From positions 124,001-188,000 of the forward strand of contig NZ_JNWZ01000003.1 of NCBI RefSeq assembly GCF_000716545.1: a stretch of DNA of 64,000 nt. Direction: 5' to 3'. The translations under genes and the position numbers were made by a program. This stretch comes from Kitasatospora phosalacinea. Its GTDB lineage: Bacteria; Actinomycetota; Actinomycetes; Streptomycetales; Streptomycetaceae. Positions 32,048 to 39,430 of this stretch are shown one piece after another (the stretch's first letter is position 1; each line of letters opens with the position of its first letter). The notes under the pieces are model-generated. The model searched no databases and was not told the origin of the DNA. It saw only the letters and a list, made by a program, of their open reading frames with translations.

Positions 32048-33498
32048 AGCTGTCGACGCGGATCGCGATCGGGGCGGCGGTGCTGGTGCCGCTCCTGGTG
32101 GCGGCGGCCGGGCTGTTGCTGCTGCCACTGGTCGGCGCCGACCTGCACCGGCGCCAGGACGCCCGGTTGAACACCCGGGCGGCCGCCGTGCTGCCGAGCG
32201 CCCGGGCACTGCTCGCGGCGGACAGCCGGGGCCGCCCGAAGGCCGAGCAGAACCAGCAGCGCAAGCTGGCGGACGCGGCGCTGGACGCGGGCGTCCGGCT
32301 GACCGCCGCCGACGGCACGGTGCTGCTCTCGGCGGGTTCGCAGCCGGACGACCCGCGGCTGCTCCCGGCGGCACCGGGCGGTACGGCGCTGACGATTCGC
32401 CAGAACGGCTCCGCGTGGCGGGTGTTGGCGGTTCGGGTGGACAGCGGGAACACCGGCGGGACGCTGTGGGTGCTGGCCCCGGCCGAGGAGCCGGCGGACG
32501 AGCTGCGGGCGGTGCGGCGGCGGGTGCTGCTGGTGGCGCTGGTCGCGGCGCCGCTCTCGGGGCTGATCGCCTTCGCGCTCGCCGAGCGGGCCACCCGGCC
32601 GCTGCGCCGGCTGGGCCGCCGGGCGGCCGCGCTGGACCCGGGCGCGGGGCACGCGGCGTTCGCACACGCCCGGACGGGCACCGCCGAGGTGGACGAACTG
32701 TCCGGCGCCATCGCCCTGTTGCTGTCCCGGTACGACGAGCAGGCGGCCCGGACGGCGCAGGCCCTGGACACCGCCCGGTCGTTCTCCTCGGCGGCCTCGC
32801 ACGAGCTGCGCACCCCGCTGATGAGCCTGCGCACCAACCTGGACGTGCTGGCCGCGCACCCGGACCTGCCGGCCGACGAGCGCGCCGAGGTGCTGGCCGA
32901 GTCGCAGCGGGACCACGCCCGGATGCTGGACCTGCTGTCCGCGCTGTCCGCGCTGGCCCGGGGCGATCTGGTGGAGGTCTCCGCGTTCGGCCCGGTCGAC
33001 CTCGCGGAGCTGGTGGACACCGCCGTCGCCGAGGCCGCCCGCCGCCACCCGGGCACTGCCTACCGCGCCGAACTCCCGTCCGAGGCATGGGTGTTCGGCT
33101 GGGACGCGGGCCTGCACATCCTGCTCGCCAACCTGCTGGACAACGCCGCCGTGCACGGCCGCACCGCGGGCCGCGCCGCCGAGGTGGACATCCGCCTGCG
33201 CGTCGAGGACGGCGCCGCCCTCCTCACCGTGGACGACACCGGCCCCGGCGTCCCGCCCGCCGAACGCACCGCCGTCTTCCACCGCTTCCACCGCCGCCCG
33301 GACAGCCCCGGCTCCGGCCTCGGCCTGACCCTGGTCGCCCAACAGGCCGCCCTGCACCACGGCTCGGCCCGCACCACCGACCGCCCCGACGGCCCGGGCA
33401 GCCGCTTCGAGGTCCGCCTCCCCCTGCCGCACCCCGACGCCCCGGCCGCCCGGCTCCCGTCCCCCCGCGACTGGCTGAGCGACCGCGCTCCCGGCTAG
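32044..33498 (+). CDS. Sensor histidine kinase
   Basis: 484 residues. TM1 (AIGAAVLVPLLVAAAGLLLL) and TM2 (VLLVALVAAPLSGLIAFALA) bracket an extracytoplasmic sensor of about 120 residues; a HAMP linker (ATRPLRRLGRRAAAL) leads to the dimerisation/phospho-acceptor helix (SFSSAASHELRTPLMSLRTN; His in SHELRTP) and the ATPase domain with N-box (LLANLLDNAAVHG), G1 (DDTGPGVPP), F/G2 boxes (SGLGLTLVAQQ). It would phosphorylate the preceding regulator. The signal sensed is unknown. Confidence 0.9.
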   Translation: MKLSTRIAIGAAVLVPLLVAAAGLLLLPLVGADLHRRQDARLNTRAAAVLPSARALLAADSRGRPKAEQNQQRKLADAALDAGVRLTAADGTVLLSAGSQPDDPRLLPAAPGGTALTIRQNGSAWRVLAVRVDSGNTGGTLWVLAPAEEPADELRAVRRRVLLVALVAAPLSGLIAFALAERATRPLRRLGRRAAALDPGAGHAAFAHARTGTAEVDELSGAIALLLSRYDEQAARTAQALDTARSFSSAASHELRTPLMSLRTNLDVLAAHPDLPADERAEVLAESQRDHARMLDLLSALSALARGDLVEVSAFGPVDLAELVDTAVAEAARRHPGTAYRAELPSEAWVFGWDAGLHILLANLLDNAAVHGRTAGRAAEVDIRLRVEDGAALLTVDDTGPGVPPAERTAVFHRFHRRPDSPGSGLGLTLVAQQAALHHGSARTTDRPDGPGSRFEVRLPLPHPDAPAARLPSPRDWLSDRAPG

Positions 33499-33679
33499 GC
33501 CCGCGCGAGCACAGCCGCCCGCCCCGGGTCGGAGCGGAGCATTTCGGGGTCGTCACCGGCGCGTCCGGCTGCGCCGGAGACCGGCCGCCGTTCCACAGGG
33601 TTTCCACAAGAAGGCTCCCTACTCTCGGGCCCGGCCGGAGAACCGGCCCGGATCCGCAGTGGAGTGGAAGGGGATACCC

Positions 33680-34063
33680 ATGCGCATCAACCGGACGGCG
33701 GCCGCTGTCGGGGTGCTGGCGTTGGCGGGCGCGTTCCTGGCCGCCGGGCCCGCGCAGGCGGCGGGCGGGGCGCCGAAGGGGGACGGGGCGAAGGCGGTCT
33801 GCAAGCGGCTGCCGAAGACCCAGGAGCGGGTCGACAAGGCGCTGGAGCGGCTGAACGGCGACGCCACCGTCAACGGCTCGGTGGCCCGGCTGCAGCAGCG
33901 GGTGGACGACGCCCACAAGGCGGGGCACGCCGAGGTCGAGAAGTACCTGAACGACCGGCTGACCTTCCGCCGCGGTCTGTTGCCGGCGCTGCAGACCCGC
34001 AAGGCGGACCTGACGGCGGTGGCCGACTGGTGCGCGAAGAACGCCCCGGCGGCCGGGAAGTGA
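33680..34063 (+). CDS. Small secreted protein, unknown function
   Basis: 127 residues. A clear signal peptide (MRINRTAAAVGVLALAGAFL, cleavage after AQA near residue 30) is followed by a charged, helical mature part of about 95 residues: KTQERVDKALERLNGD and VARLQQRVDDAHKAGHAEVE look like amphipathic helices, with two Cys (VCKRLP and DWCAKN) that could form a disulfide. I recognise no family. GTG-coupled to a lipoprotein gene, so the two likely act together outside the membrane. A ribosome site (GGAAGGGG) lies 9 bases upstream. Confidence 0.65.
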   Translation: MRINRTAAAVGVLALAGAFLAAGPAQAAGGAPKGDGAKAVCKRLPKTQERVDKALERLNGDATVNGSVARLQQRVDDAHKAGHAEVEKYLNDRLTFRRGLLPALQTRKADLTAVADWCAKNAPAAGK

Positions 34064-34263
34064 CCCGCCGGCCCGCCGCCCGCGCGGCCCTGGCGGGGCT
34101 GGCGCTGGCCTGCACCGCCCTGCTGGCGGCCTGCGGCCCGGCCTCCTCCGGCAAGTCCGGGGGCGGGGCCGACGACGCGCAGGTGCAGCAGATGCAGCAG
34201 AAGGTGGACGCCGCGGACAGCGCCGCCGCCCAGGCCGAGGACAACGCCGGCCAGGACGACTGA
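34060..34263 (+). CDS. Small lipoprotein
   Basis: 67 residues. Starts VTRRPAARAALAGLALACTA and has a lipobox LLAAC, so the mature protein is a diacylglyceryl-anchored tail of about 40 residues rich in Gln, Asp and Ala (VQQMQQKVDAADSAAAQAED), with heptad spacing resembling a short coiled coil, similar in concept to Lpp. The GTG start overlaps the stop of the secreted-protein gene by GTGA. Probably an extracytoplasmic partner of that protein. Confidence 0.62.
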   Translation: MTRRPAARAALAGLALACTALLAACGPASSGKSGGGADDAQVQQMQQKVDAADSAAAQAEDNAGQDD

Positions 34264-34412
34264 GGCAGTACCCACCGGACCCCGGCGGCCCGCGTTCTCC
34301 CCGGAGCGCGGGCCACCGGCATGTCCACGCACCGGGACGCGGAAGTCCACGATGCGACCCTCGGCGTGGCGGAACTTGACGGGCCGCCGCCGGGTCGTGA
34401 ACCATCGGCGGC

Positions 34413-34493
34413 ATGAATCCCGGCACCTTCCTGGTCTGCCGCCTGCACGTCGATCTGCGACGCCAGGCGAGCGACATGTGTGCCTGTTGTTGA
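34413..34493 (+). CDS. Cys-rich leader peptide (cysteine-responsive attenuator type)
   Basis: A 26-codon ORF beginning MNPGTFLVCRLHVDLRRQAS and ending DMCACC-stop: three of the last five residues are cysteine, and the last two codons are tandem Cys. The core RLHVDLRRQAS matches the short 'putative leader peptide' family found ahead of sulfur genes in Streptomyces, while polycysteine short ORFs ahead of sulfur operons act as cysteine-responsive attenuators in mycobacteria. It is 174 bases upstream of cysteine dioxygenase, with a strong hairpin between. Ribosome stalling at the Cys codons when charged tRNA-Cys is low would alter the hairpin and so control the operon. Confidence 0.75.
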   Translation: MNPGTFLVCRLHVDLRRQASDMCACC

Positions 34494-34512
34494 CGCTCTC
34501 CGCGTGACCTCC

Positions 34513-34546
34513 GCGCGCGCCCTGTGAGTCGGCCAGGGCGCCGCGC
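34513..34546 (+). terminator. Attenuator-like hairpin between leader peptide and cysteine dioxygenase
   Basis: GCGCGCGCCCTG (34513-34524) pairs with CAGGGCGCCGCGC (34534-34546) with one bulged base, around a 9-base loop, starting 19 bases after the leader stop. Position after a polycysteine leader indicates an attenuator or ribosome-site sequestering structure. No U-tract follows. I could not compute competing folds. Confidence 0.5.
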
Positions 34547-34666
34547 ACCCGCCCGCCAGTCGCACCCCCTTCCCCTGCCGTCCGCGCGCCGTCCGCCCGT
34601 GCCCTCCCCCGCACGCGCACCCGGCGACGGTGACGGCGGCCACCCCGGCACACCCCGGAGGAACCC

Positions 34667-35194
34667 ATGAGCATCGACCTCGCCACCACGCCCGCCACCG
34701 CCCCCGCCCCGGCGCCCGAGCCCGGCACCGCCGCCCGCCCGCCGCTGTCCCCGAACGCGCTGCGCCGGATCGTCCGCGACCTGGCCGAGCGCCCCGAGCG
34801 CTGGCTGCACCGGGTGCGGCTGTCCGCGGAGGACCGCTGGTACGAGCGCCTGGAGCTGGCGGAGGACTACGAGGTGTGGCTGATCAGCTGGCTGCCGGGG
34901 CAGTCCACCGGGTTCCACGACCACGGCGGCTCGCGCGGGGCGTTCACGGTGGCGCTGGGCGAGCTGGAGGAACTGGCGCTGGCCGGCCCGGAGCACGGGC
35001 TGACGGTGCGCCGACTGCCGTCGGGCAGCGAGCGGGCGTTCGGCCCGCAGTACCTGCACGACGTGCGCAACACGGCGCAGGGCCCGGCGGTGACGCTGCA
35101 CGCGTACTCGCCGCCGCTGAGCGAGATGTCGCGCTACGAGTTGCGGGCGAACGGCCTGGTGCAGACCTCCACGGAAGGACCGGAGCAGTGGTGA
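34667..35194 (+). CDS. Cysteine dioxygenase family protein
   Basis: 175 residues; the first 25 are a Pro/Ala-rich tail. The cupin core carries the iron ligands in STGFHDHGGSRGAF (His84, His86) and QYLHDVRN (His131), and an Arg in the substrate pocket (WLHRVRLSAEDRWYERL). Cysteine dioxygenases oxidise L-cysteine to cysteine sulfinate with O2. The position behind a polycysteine leader and before a rhodanese supports a sulfur role. It starts after GGAGGAACCC; the stop shares a base with the rhodanese start (TGATG). Mercaptosuccinate or 3-mercaptopropionate dioxygenase activity is an alternative. Confidence 0.85.
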   Translation: MSIDLATTPATAPAPAPEPGTAARPPLSPNALRRIVRDLAERPERWLHRVRLSAEDRWYERLELAEDYEVWLISWLPGQSTGFHDHGGSRGAFTVALGELEELALAGPEHGLTVRRLPSGSERAFGPQYLHDVRNTAQGPAVTLHAYSPPLSEMSRYELRANGLVQTSTEGPEQW

Positions 35195-35589
35195 TGACGG
35201 TGGACCAGCTGCTGGCGAAGGCCCGGGCGGGCCTGGACCGGCCGGACCCGGCCCGGGCCTGGGCCGAACTCGCCGACGGGGCGCGCCTGGTGGACATCCG
35301 TCCGGCGGCGCAGCGCGCCCGCGAGGGGGAGATCCCCGGGGCGCTGGTGATCGAGCGGAACGTGCTGGAGTGGCGGTTGGACCCGACCGGCAGCCACCGG
35401 ATCCCGGAGGCGGTGGACCACGGCGTGCGCTGGATCGTGGTCTGCTCGGAGGGGTACGCGTCCTCGCTGGCGGCGGCCTCGCTGCGGGAGTTGGGGCTGC
35501 ACCGGGCGACCGACCTGGACGGCGGCTTCGTGGCGTGGGCGGCGGCCGGACTGCCCACGACGCGTTCGGTGGATCAAGGTTTGCGGTGA
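35194..35589 (+). CDS. Rhodanese-like sulfurtransferase
   Basis: 131 residues, one rhodanese domain: ARLVDIRPAAQRAREGEIPGA (first Cdc25/rhodanese box), WRLDPTGSHRIP, active-site Cys in WIVVCSEGYASSLAA, and LDGGFVAWAAAGLP at the end. The loop CSEGYAS is close to the usual CxxGxRS. It likely handles sulfane sulfur made from cysteine. Coupled to the dioxygenase gene by overlap, so both lie under the leader-peptide control. ATG at 35194 is preferred over the GTG at 35191 because of GGAG 8 bases upstream. Confidence 0.85.
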   Translation: MTVDQLLAKARAGLDRPDPARAWAELADGARLVDIRPAAQRAREGEIPGALVIERNVLEWRLDPTGSHRIPEAVDHGVRWIVVCSEGYASSLAAASLRELGLHRATDLDGGFVAWAAAGLPTTRSVDQGLR

Positions 35590-35713
35590 GAGCGGGACGG
35601 GAAGCCGGACAGTCGATACATTCAGATCATTGTTCGATATCTGCGGCCGGCCCGGGGCCGGCCGCAGCCGCCGGTCGCAGCACCGCTCCGGCCGACCCTC
35701 CGAGGACGCTTCC

Positions 35714-36766
35714 GTGATCAGATTCGAGGGCGCCGCCAAGCGCCACCCCGACGGCACGGTCGCCGTCCGCGGCCTGGACCTGGACGTCCCGGCGGGCCGG
35801 ACCACCGTGCTGGTGGGGCCGTCCGGCTGCGGCAAGACCACCATCCTGCGGATGGTCAACCGGATGGTGGTGCCGACCGCCGGCCGGGTGCTGCTGGACG
35901 GGGCGGACGTGGCCTCGCTGCCCGCCGCCCGGCTGCGGCGCGGCATCGGGTACGTGATCCAGCAGGCGGGCCTGTTCCCGCACCGCCGGGTGATCGACAA
36001 CGTGGCGACGGTGCCCCGGCTGCTCGGCTGGGACCGCAAGCGGGCCAGGGCCCGGGCCGCCGAACTGCTGGAGCTGGTCGGCCTGCCGCCGGAGACGGCC
36101 CGCCGCTACCCGGCCCAGCTCTCCGGCGGCCAGCAGCAACGGGTGGGCGTGGCAAGGGCGTTGGCGGCCGATCCACCGGTGCTGCTGATGGACGAGCCGT
36201 TCAGCGCGGTCGACCCGCTGGTGCGCGCCGGGTTGCAGGAGGAACTGCTGCGACTCCAGGCCGAGTTGGGCAAGACCGTGCTGTTCGTGACGCACGACAT
36301 CGAGGAGGCGGTCCGGCTCGGTGACCGGGTGGTGGTGCTCCGCGAGCACGGCGAGATCGCCCAACTGGCGGACCCGCACACCTTGTTGACAGCTCCGGCG
36401 GACGCCGGTGTGGCCGCCTTCCTGGGCCGCGACCGGGGCCTGCGCGGGCTCGGCCTGCGCCCGGCCGGCGCCGTCCCCCTCGCCGCGCTCCGCCCCTCCT
36501 ACGACGCGTGGGAGTTGGTGCTCGACCAGGAGGGCCGCCCGGAGCACTGGCGGCGCGGTGGCGAGCGCCACCCGGCCCCGGTGTTCGCCCCGGACCGGGA
36601 TTCGCTGCGCTCGGCGCTGGACGCCGCGCTGCTCGCCCCCTCCGGCCACGCCGTCGCGGTGGACGCCGAGGGCCGGGCGGTCGGCACCGCGAGCCGCGCC
36701 GCCGTGGTCGAGGCGCTCGCCGCCGCCGGCCCCGTCCCCGGGCAGGTGCCGCATGCTGGACGGTGA
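35714..36766 (+). CDS. ABC transporter ATPase, osmoprotectant/quaternary-amine type (OpuCA-like)
   Basis: 350 residues. ATPase: Walker A GPSGCGKTT, Q-loop VIQQAGLFP, signature LSGGQQQRVG, Walker B VLLMDEPFSAVD and His-loop VTHDIEEAV. The C-terminal about 100 residues (RLLRP.. region: DAWELVLDQEGRPEHWRRG, SRAAVVEALAAAG) correspond to a degenerate CBS-like regulatory end as in OpuCA/ProV. It powers the two permeases that follow. It overlaps the next gene by 14 bases. A separate promoter is likely in the 124-base gap after the rhodanese (AT-rich patch CATTCAGATCATTGTTCGATA at 35618 on). Confidence 0.9.
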   Translation: MIRFEGAAKRHPDGTVAVRGLDLDVPAGRTTVLVGPSGCGKTTILRMVNRMVVPTAGRVLLDGADVASLPAARLRRGIGYVIQQAGLFPHRRVIDNVATVPRLLGWDRKRARARAAELLELVGLPPETARRYPAQLSGGQQQRVGVARALAADPPVLLMDEPFSAVDPLVRAGLQEELLRLQAELGKTVLFVTHDIEEAVRLGDRVVVLREHGEIAQLADPHTLLTAPADAGVAAFLGRDRGLRGLGLRPAGAVPLAALRPSYDAWELVLDQEGRPEHWRRGGERHPAPVFAPDRDSLRSALDAALLAPSGHAVAVDAEGRAVGTASRAAVVEALAAAGPVPGQVPHAGR

Positions 36767-37415
36767 GCCGCTGGTCCGCTGGCGCTGGCTGGGCGACCAC
36801 TTCGGCTACCTGGCCGACCTGACGGCCGACCACGCCGTGATCGCGCTCGTCCCGGTGCTGCTGGCGCTGCTGCTCGCGGTGCCGCTGGGCCTGGCCTGCG
36901 CGCGCTTCCCCCGGATGTACCAGCCGCTCGCGGCGGTGTTCAACGTGGTGTACGCGCTGCCCTCGCTGGCGGTGTTCGTGGTGCTGATCCCGTACACCGG
37001 CCTGGCCACCCGCGAGACGGTGATGGTGCCGCTGACGTGCTACGCGCTGGCGGTGCTGCTGCCGACGGCGGTGGACGGGCTGCGGGCGGTGCCGGAGCCG
37101 GTGCGGCAGGCGGCCACCGCGATGGGCTACGGGCCGTGGCGGCGGCTGGCGGCGGTCGAACTACCGGCGTCCGTGCCGTACTTGATCGGCGGGCTGCGGG
37201 TCGCCGCGGTGTCCTCGATCTCGCTGGCGGCGGTGGGCGCGCTGGTCGGCCGGGGCGGCCTGGGCTACCTGTTCGTGGACGGCTTCCAGCGGACGTTCCC
37301 GACCCCGATCCTGGCCGGGATCGCCCTGGTGGCGCTGCTGGCGCTGGCCACCGACCTGCTGCTGGTGGCGGCCCGCCGGGTGCTGGCGCCGTGGGCCCGG
37401 GGGGTGGCGCGGTGA
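36753..37415 (+). CDS. OpuC-type ABC permease (first)
   Basis: 220 residues with about five transmembrane helices and the BPD_transp_1 EAA loop (AATAMGYGPWRRLAAVELPA). Starts within the ATPase gene (14-base overlap), ribosome site GGGCAGG. Helix TADHAVIALVPVLLALLLAV through YALPSLAVFVVLIPYTG matches OpuCB-like permeases. It pairs with the second permease to form the heterodimeric channel. Confidence 0.9.
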   Translation: MLDGEPLVRWRWLGDHFGYLADLTADHAVIALVPVLLALLLAVPLGLACARFPRMYQPLAAVFNVVYALPSLAVFVVLIPYTGLATRETVMVPLTCYALAVLLPTAVDGLRAVPEPVRQAATAMGYGPWRRLAAVELPASVPYLIGGLRVAAVSSISLAAVGALVGRGGLGYLFVDGFQRTFPTPILAGIALVALLALATDLLLVAARRVLAPWARGVAR

Positions 37416-38167
37416 ACTGGCTGGGCTGGCTGCACGACTTCTTCGCCGACCCGGCGCACCGCTCGGGCCCGGACTCGGTGGTCCACCGGGTGCTGGAGCA
37501 CCTGGCGTTCTCCGCCGAGGCGCTGGGCCTGGCCGTGCTGGTGGCGCTGCCGCTGGGGCTGCTGATCGGCTACTCGGGCCGCGGCCTGTTCGTGGTGACG
37601 GCGCTGGCCGGCGTCGCCCGCGCGCTGCCGACGCTGGGCCTGGTGACGCTGGCGGTGCTGCTGGCGGGCGTCGGCGACGCGGCGGTGCTGCTGCCGCTGA
37701 CGGCGCTGGCCGCGCCGCCGGTGCTGGTGGCCGCCGCCGAGGGGGTGCGCGGCACCGACCCGGACGTCCGGGACGCGGCCCGCGGCATCGGCCTGACCCA
37801 CCCGCAGACGCTGCTGCGGGTGTGCGTGCCGGCCGCCGCGCCGACCCTGCTGGCGGGCCTGCGGACGGCGTCGGTACAGGTGATCGCGACCGCCACGGTG
37901 GCCGCGTACGTCGGCCTCGGCGGCCTGGGCCGGTACGTGATCGACGGGCTGGCCACCCGGAACTACCCGACCACGGTCGGCGGCGCCCTGCTGGTGGTGC
38001 TGCTGGCGGTGGCCGTCCAACTGCTGTTCGCCCTGCTGATCCGGCTCGCCGCGCCGCCCGGCACCCGCACCCGGGCCCGCCGCGCCGGCCGCACCGGCCG
38101 CACCGAAGAACCCGTACCCGTCGACGATCCCGCAAGCCCTCCCGCACTCGTGAAGGAAACCCCATGA
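37412..38167 (+). CDS. OpuC-type ABC permease (second)
   Basis: 251 residues, about six helices with the EAA loop DVRDAARGIGLTHPQTLLRV and the conserved VGLGGLGRYVIDGLATRNYP end. The last 40 residues are a polar cytoplasmic tail. GTGA overlap with the first permease and ATGA overlap with the binding protein make this a fully coupled operon. Together with the preceding gene it forms the membrane part of the importer. Confidence 0.9.
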   Translation: MNWLGWLHDFFADPAHRSGPDSVVHRVLEHLAFSAEALGLAVLVALPLGLLIGYSGRGLFVVTALAGVARALPTLGLVTLAVLLAGVGDAAVLLPLTALAAPPVLVAAAEGVRGTDPDVRDAARGIGLTHPQTLLRVCVPAAAPTLLAGLRTASVQVIATATVAAYVGLGGLGRYVIDGLATRNYPTTVGGALLVVLLAVAVQLLFALLIRLAAPPGTRTRARRAGRTGRTEEPVPVDDPASPPALVKETP

Positions 38168-39102
38168 CGCCCCGTCCGGTCCGTATCGCCCTCGCCGTCG
38201 CCCTGCTGGCGGGTGCGGCGGCCTGCTCCTCCTCCGGCGGCAGCGACCCGCTGGCCGCGAAGTCGCCCGCCCCGGCGCCGTCCACCTCCGCCTCCGGGGC
38301 GGGTGCCGCGTCCGGGAAGACCGTGGTGGTCGGCTCGGCGAACTTCCCGGAGAACGTGCTGCTGGCCTCGATCTACTCGCAGGCCCTGCAGGCCAAGGGC
38401 GTGAAGGTGGAGGAGAAGTTCAACGTCGGCAGCCGGGAGGTGCTGTACGGGCAGTTGCAGTCCGGCGCGCTGACGGTGCTGCCGGAGTACAACGGCGCGC
38501 TGCTCGGCTACCTGGACGCCAAGTCCGCGGCCACCGGCAAGGACGCGGTGAACACCGAGCTGAAGGCGAAGCTGCCGGCCGGGCTGGCGATCCTGGACTC
38601 GGCCGCAGCCGAGGACAAGGACTCGCTGACGGTCAGCCAGGAGACCGCCGACAAGCTGGGCGTGAAGTCGATAGCCGACCTGGCGGGCAAGGCGCAGGAC
38701 CTGGTGATCGGCGGCCCGCCGGAGTTCAAGTCCCGCCGCGAGCAGCAGCTCAAGGACGTCTACGGGCTGACGTTCAAGGAGTGGAAGCCGACCGGCGACA
38801 CCACCGCCAACGCGCTGAAGGACGGCGGGATCCAGGTCGGCAACGTGTTCACCACCGACCCGAAGATCGTCCAGTTGAAGCTGGTGCCGCTGGACGACCC
38901 GAAGAACCTGTTCAGTTCGCAGAACGTCACCCCGCTGGTGAACACCGCCGGTCTGGACGCCACCGGGACGGCCGCGCTGAACGCGGTCTCGGCGAAGCTC
39001 GACACGGCCGGACTGACCGCGTTGATGAAGCGGGTCGCGGTCGACAAGGAGGACCCGTCGGCGGTCGCCAAGAGCTGGCTGAAGGGCGCCGGCCTGAGCT
39101 GA
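38164..39102 (+). CDS. OpuC-type substrate-binding lipoprotein
   Basis: 312 residues. Lipobox LLAGAAAC at about 14-21, Ser/Pro/Ala linker, then an OpuAC domain: KTVVVGSANFPENVLLASIYS, GVKVEEKFNVGSREVLYGQL, VLPEYNGALLGYLD, and DGGIQVGNVFTTDPKIVQLK. Members of this family bind glycine betaine, choline, carnitine, or in some bacteria ergothioneine. Which one applies here cannot be read from the sequence; the adjacent sulfur operon keeps thiol-betaines open. A strong terminator follows. Confidence 0.9.
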   Translation: MTPRPVRIALAVALLAGAAACSSSGGSDPLAAKSPAPAPSTSASGAGAASGKTVVVGSANFPENVLLASIYSQALQAKGVKVEEKFNVGSREVLYGQLQSGALTVLPEYNGALLGYLDAKSAATGKDAVNTELKAKLPAGLAILDSAAAEDKDSLTVSQETADKLGVKSIADLAGKAQDLVIGGPPEFKSRREQQLKDVYGLTFKEWKPTGDTTANALKDGGIQVGNVFTTDPKIVQLKLVPLDDPKNLFSSQNVTPLVNTAGLDATGTAALNAVSAKLDTAGLTALMKRVAVDKEDPSAVAKSWLKGAGLS

Positions 39103-39123
39103 TCCGCGCCGCCGCGAGCCGTC

Positions 39124-39162
39124 CGTCGGCCCCGCCCCGAGCAGTCGGGGGCGGGGCCGACG
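39124..39162 (+). terminator. Hairpin terminator after the OpuC-type operon
   Basis: 15-bp perfect stem (39124-39138 with 39148-39162, CGTCGGCCCCGCCCC and complement) and 9-base loop, 21 bases after the binding-protein stop. Confidence 0.85.
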
Positions 39163-39234
39163 GCACGTCAAGGGCCCCATCCCCAAGGCTTGGCAAAGCT
39201 CCGGGCCGGCCTCGCCGGGGAACTGGAAAGAGTC

Positions 39235-39264
39235 TTGACAGACGCAGTGGTCCAGACCAACCAT
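39235..39264 (+). promoter_or_regulatory. Chitinase promoter with DasR-type dre operator
   Basis: A perfect -35, TTGACA (39235-39240), precedes AACCAT (39259-39264) at 18 bases. The spacer and -10 are covered by AGTGGTCCAGACCAAC (39246-39261), which matches the DasR responsive element ACTGGTCTAGACCAGT at 12 of 16 positions and keeps the GGTC/GACC core. DasR represses chitinase and GlcNAc genes of Streptomyces and is released by glucosamine-6-phosphate. Confidence 0.75.
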
Positions 39265-39430
39265 GAGTCCGCTGTACTTCCCGACCGGGACGCATCGTGG
39301 GGGTGTGACCACCGGCCGGGGCGAGCCGTACTGCCCCGCACCACCCCGGCAATCCCTGTACCAGGCCGACCCCCGCCCCGTGCCCGAACACCGGCACGCG
39401 GGCCACCCTTCCATGCCTGATGGAGACTCG

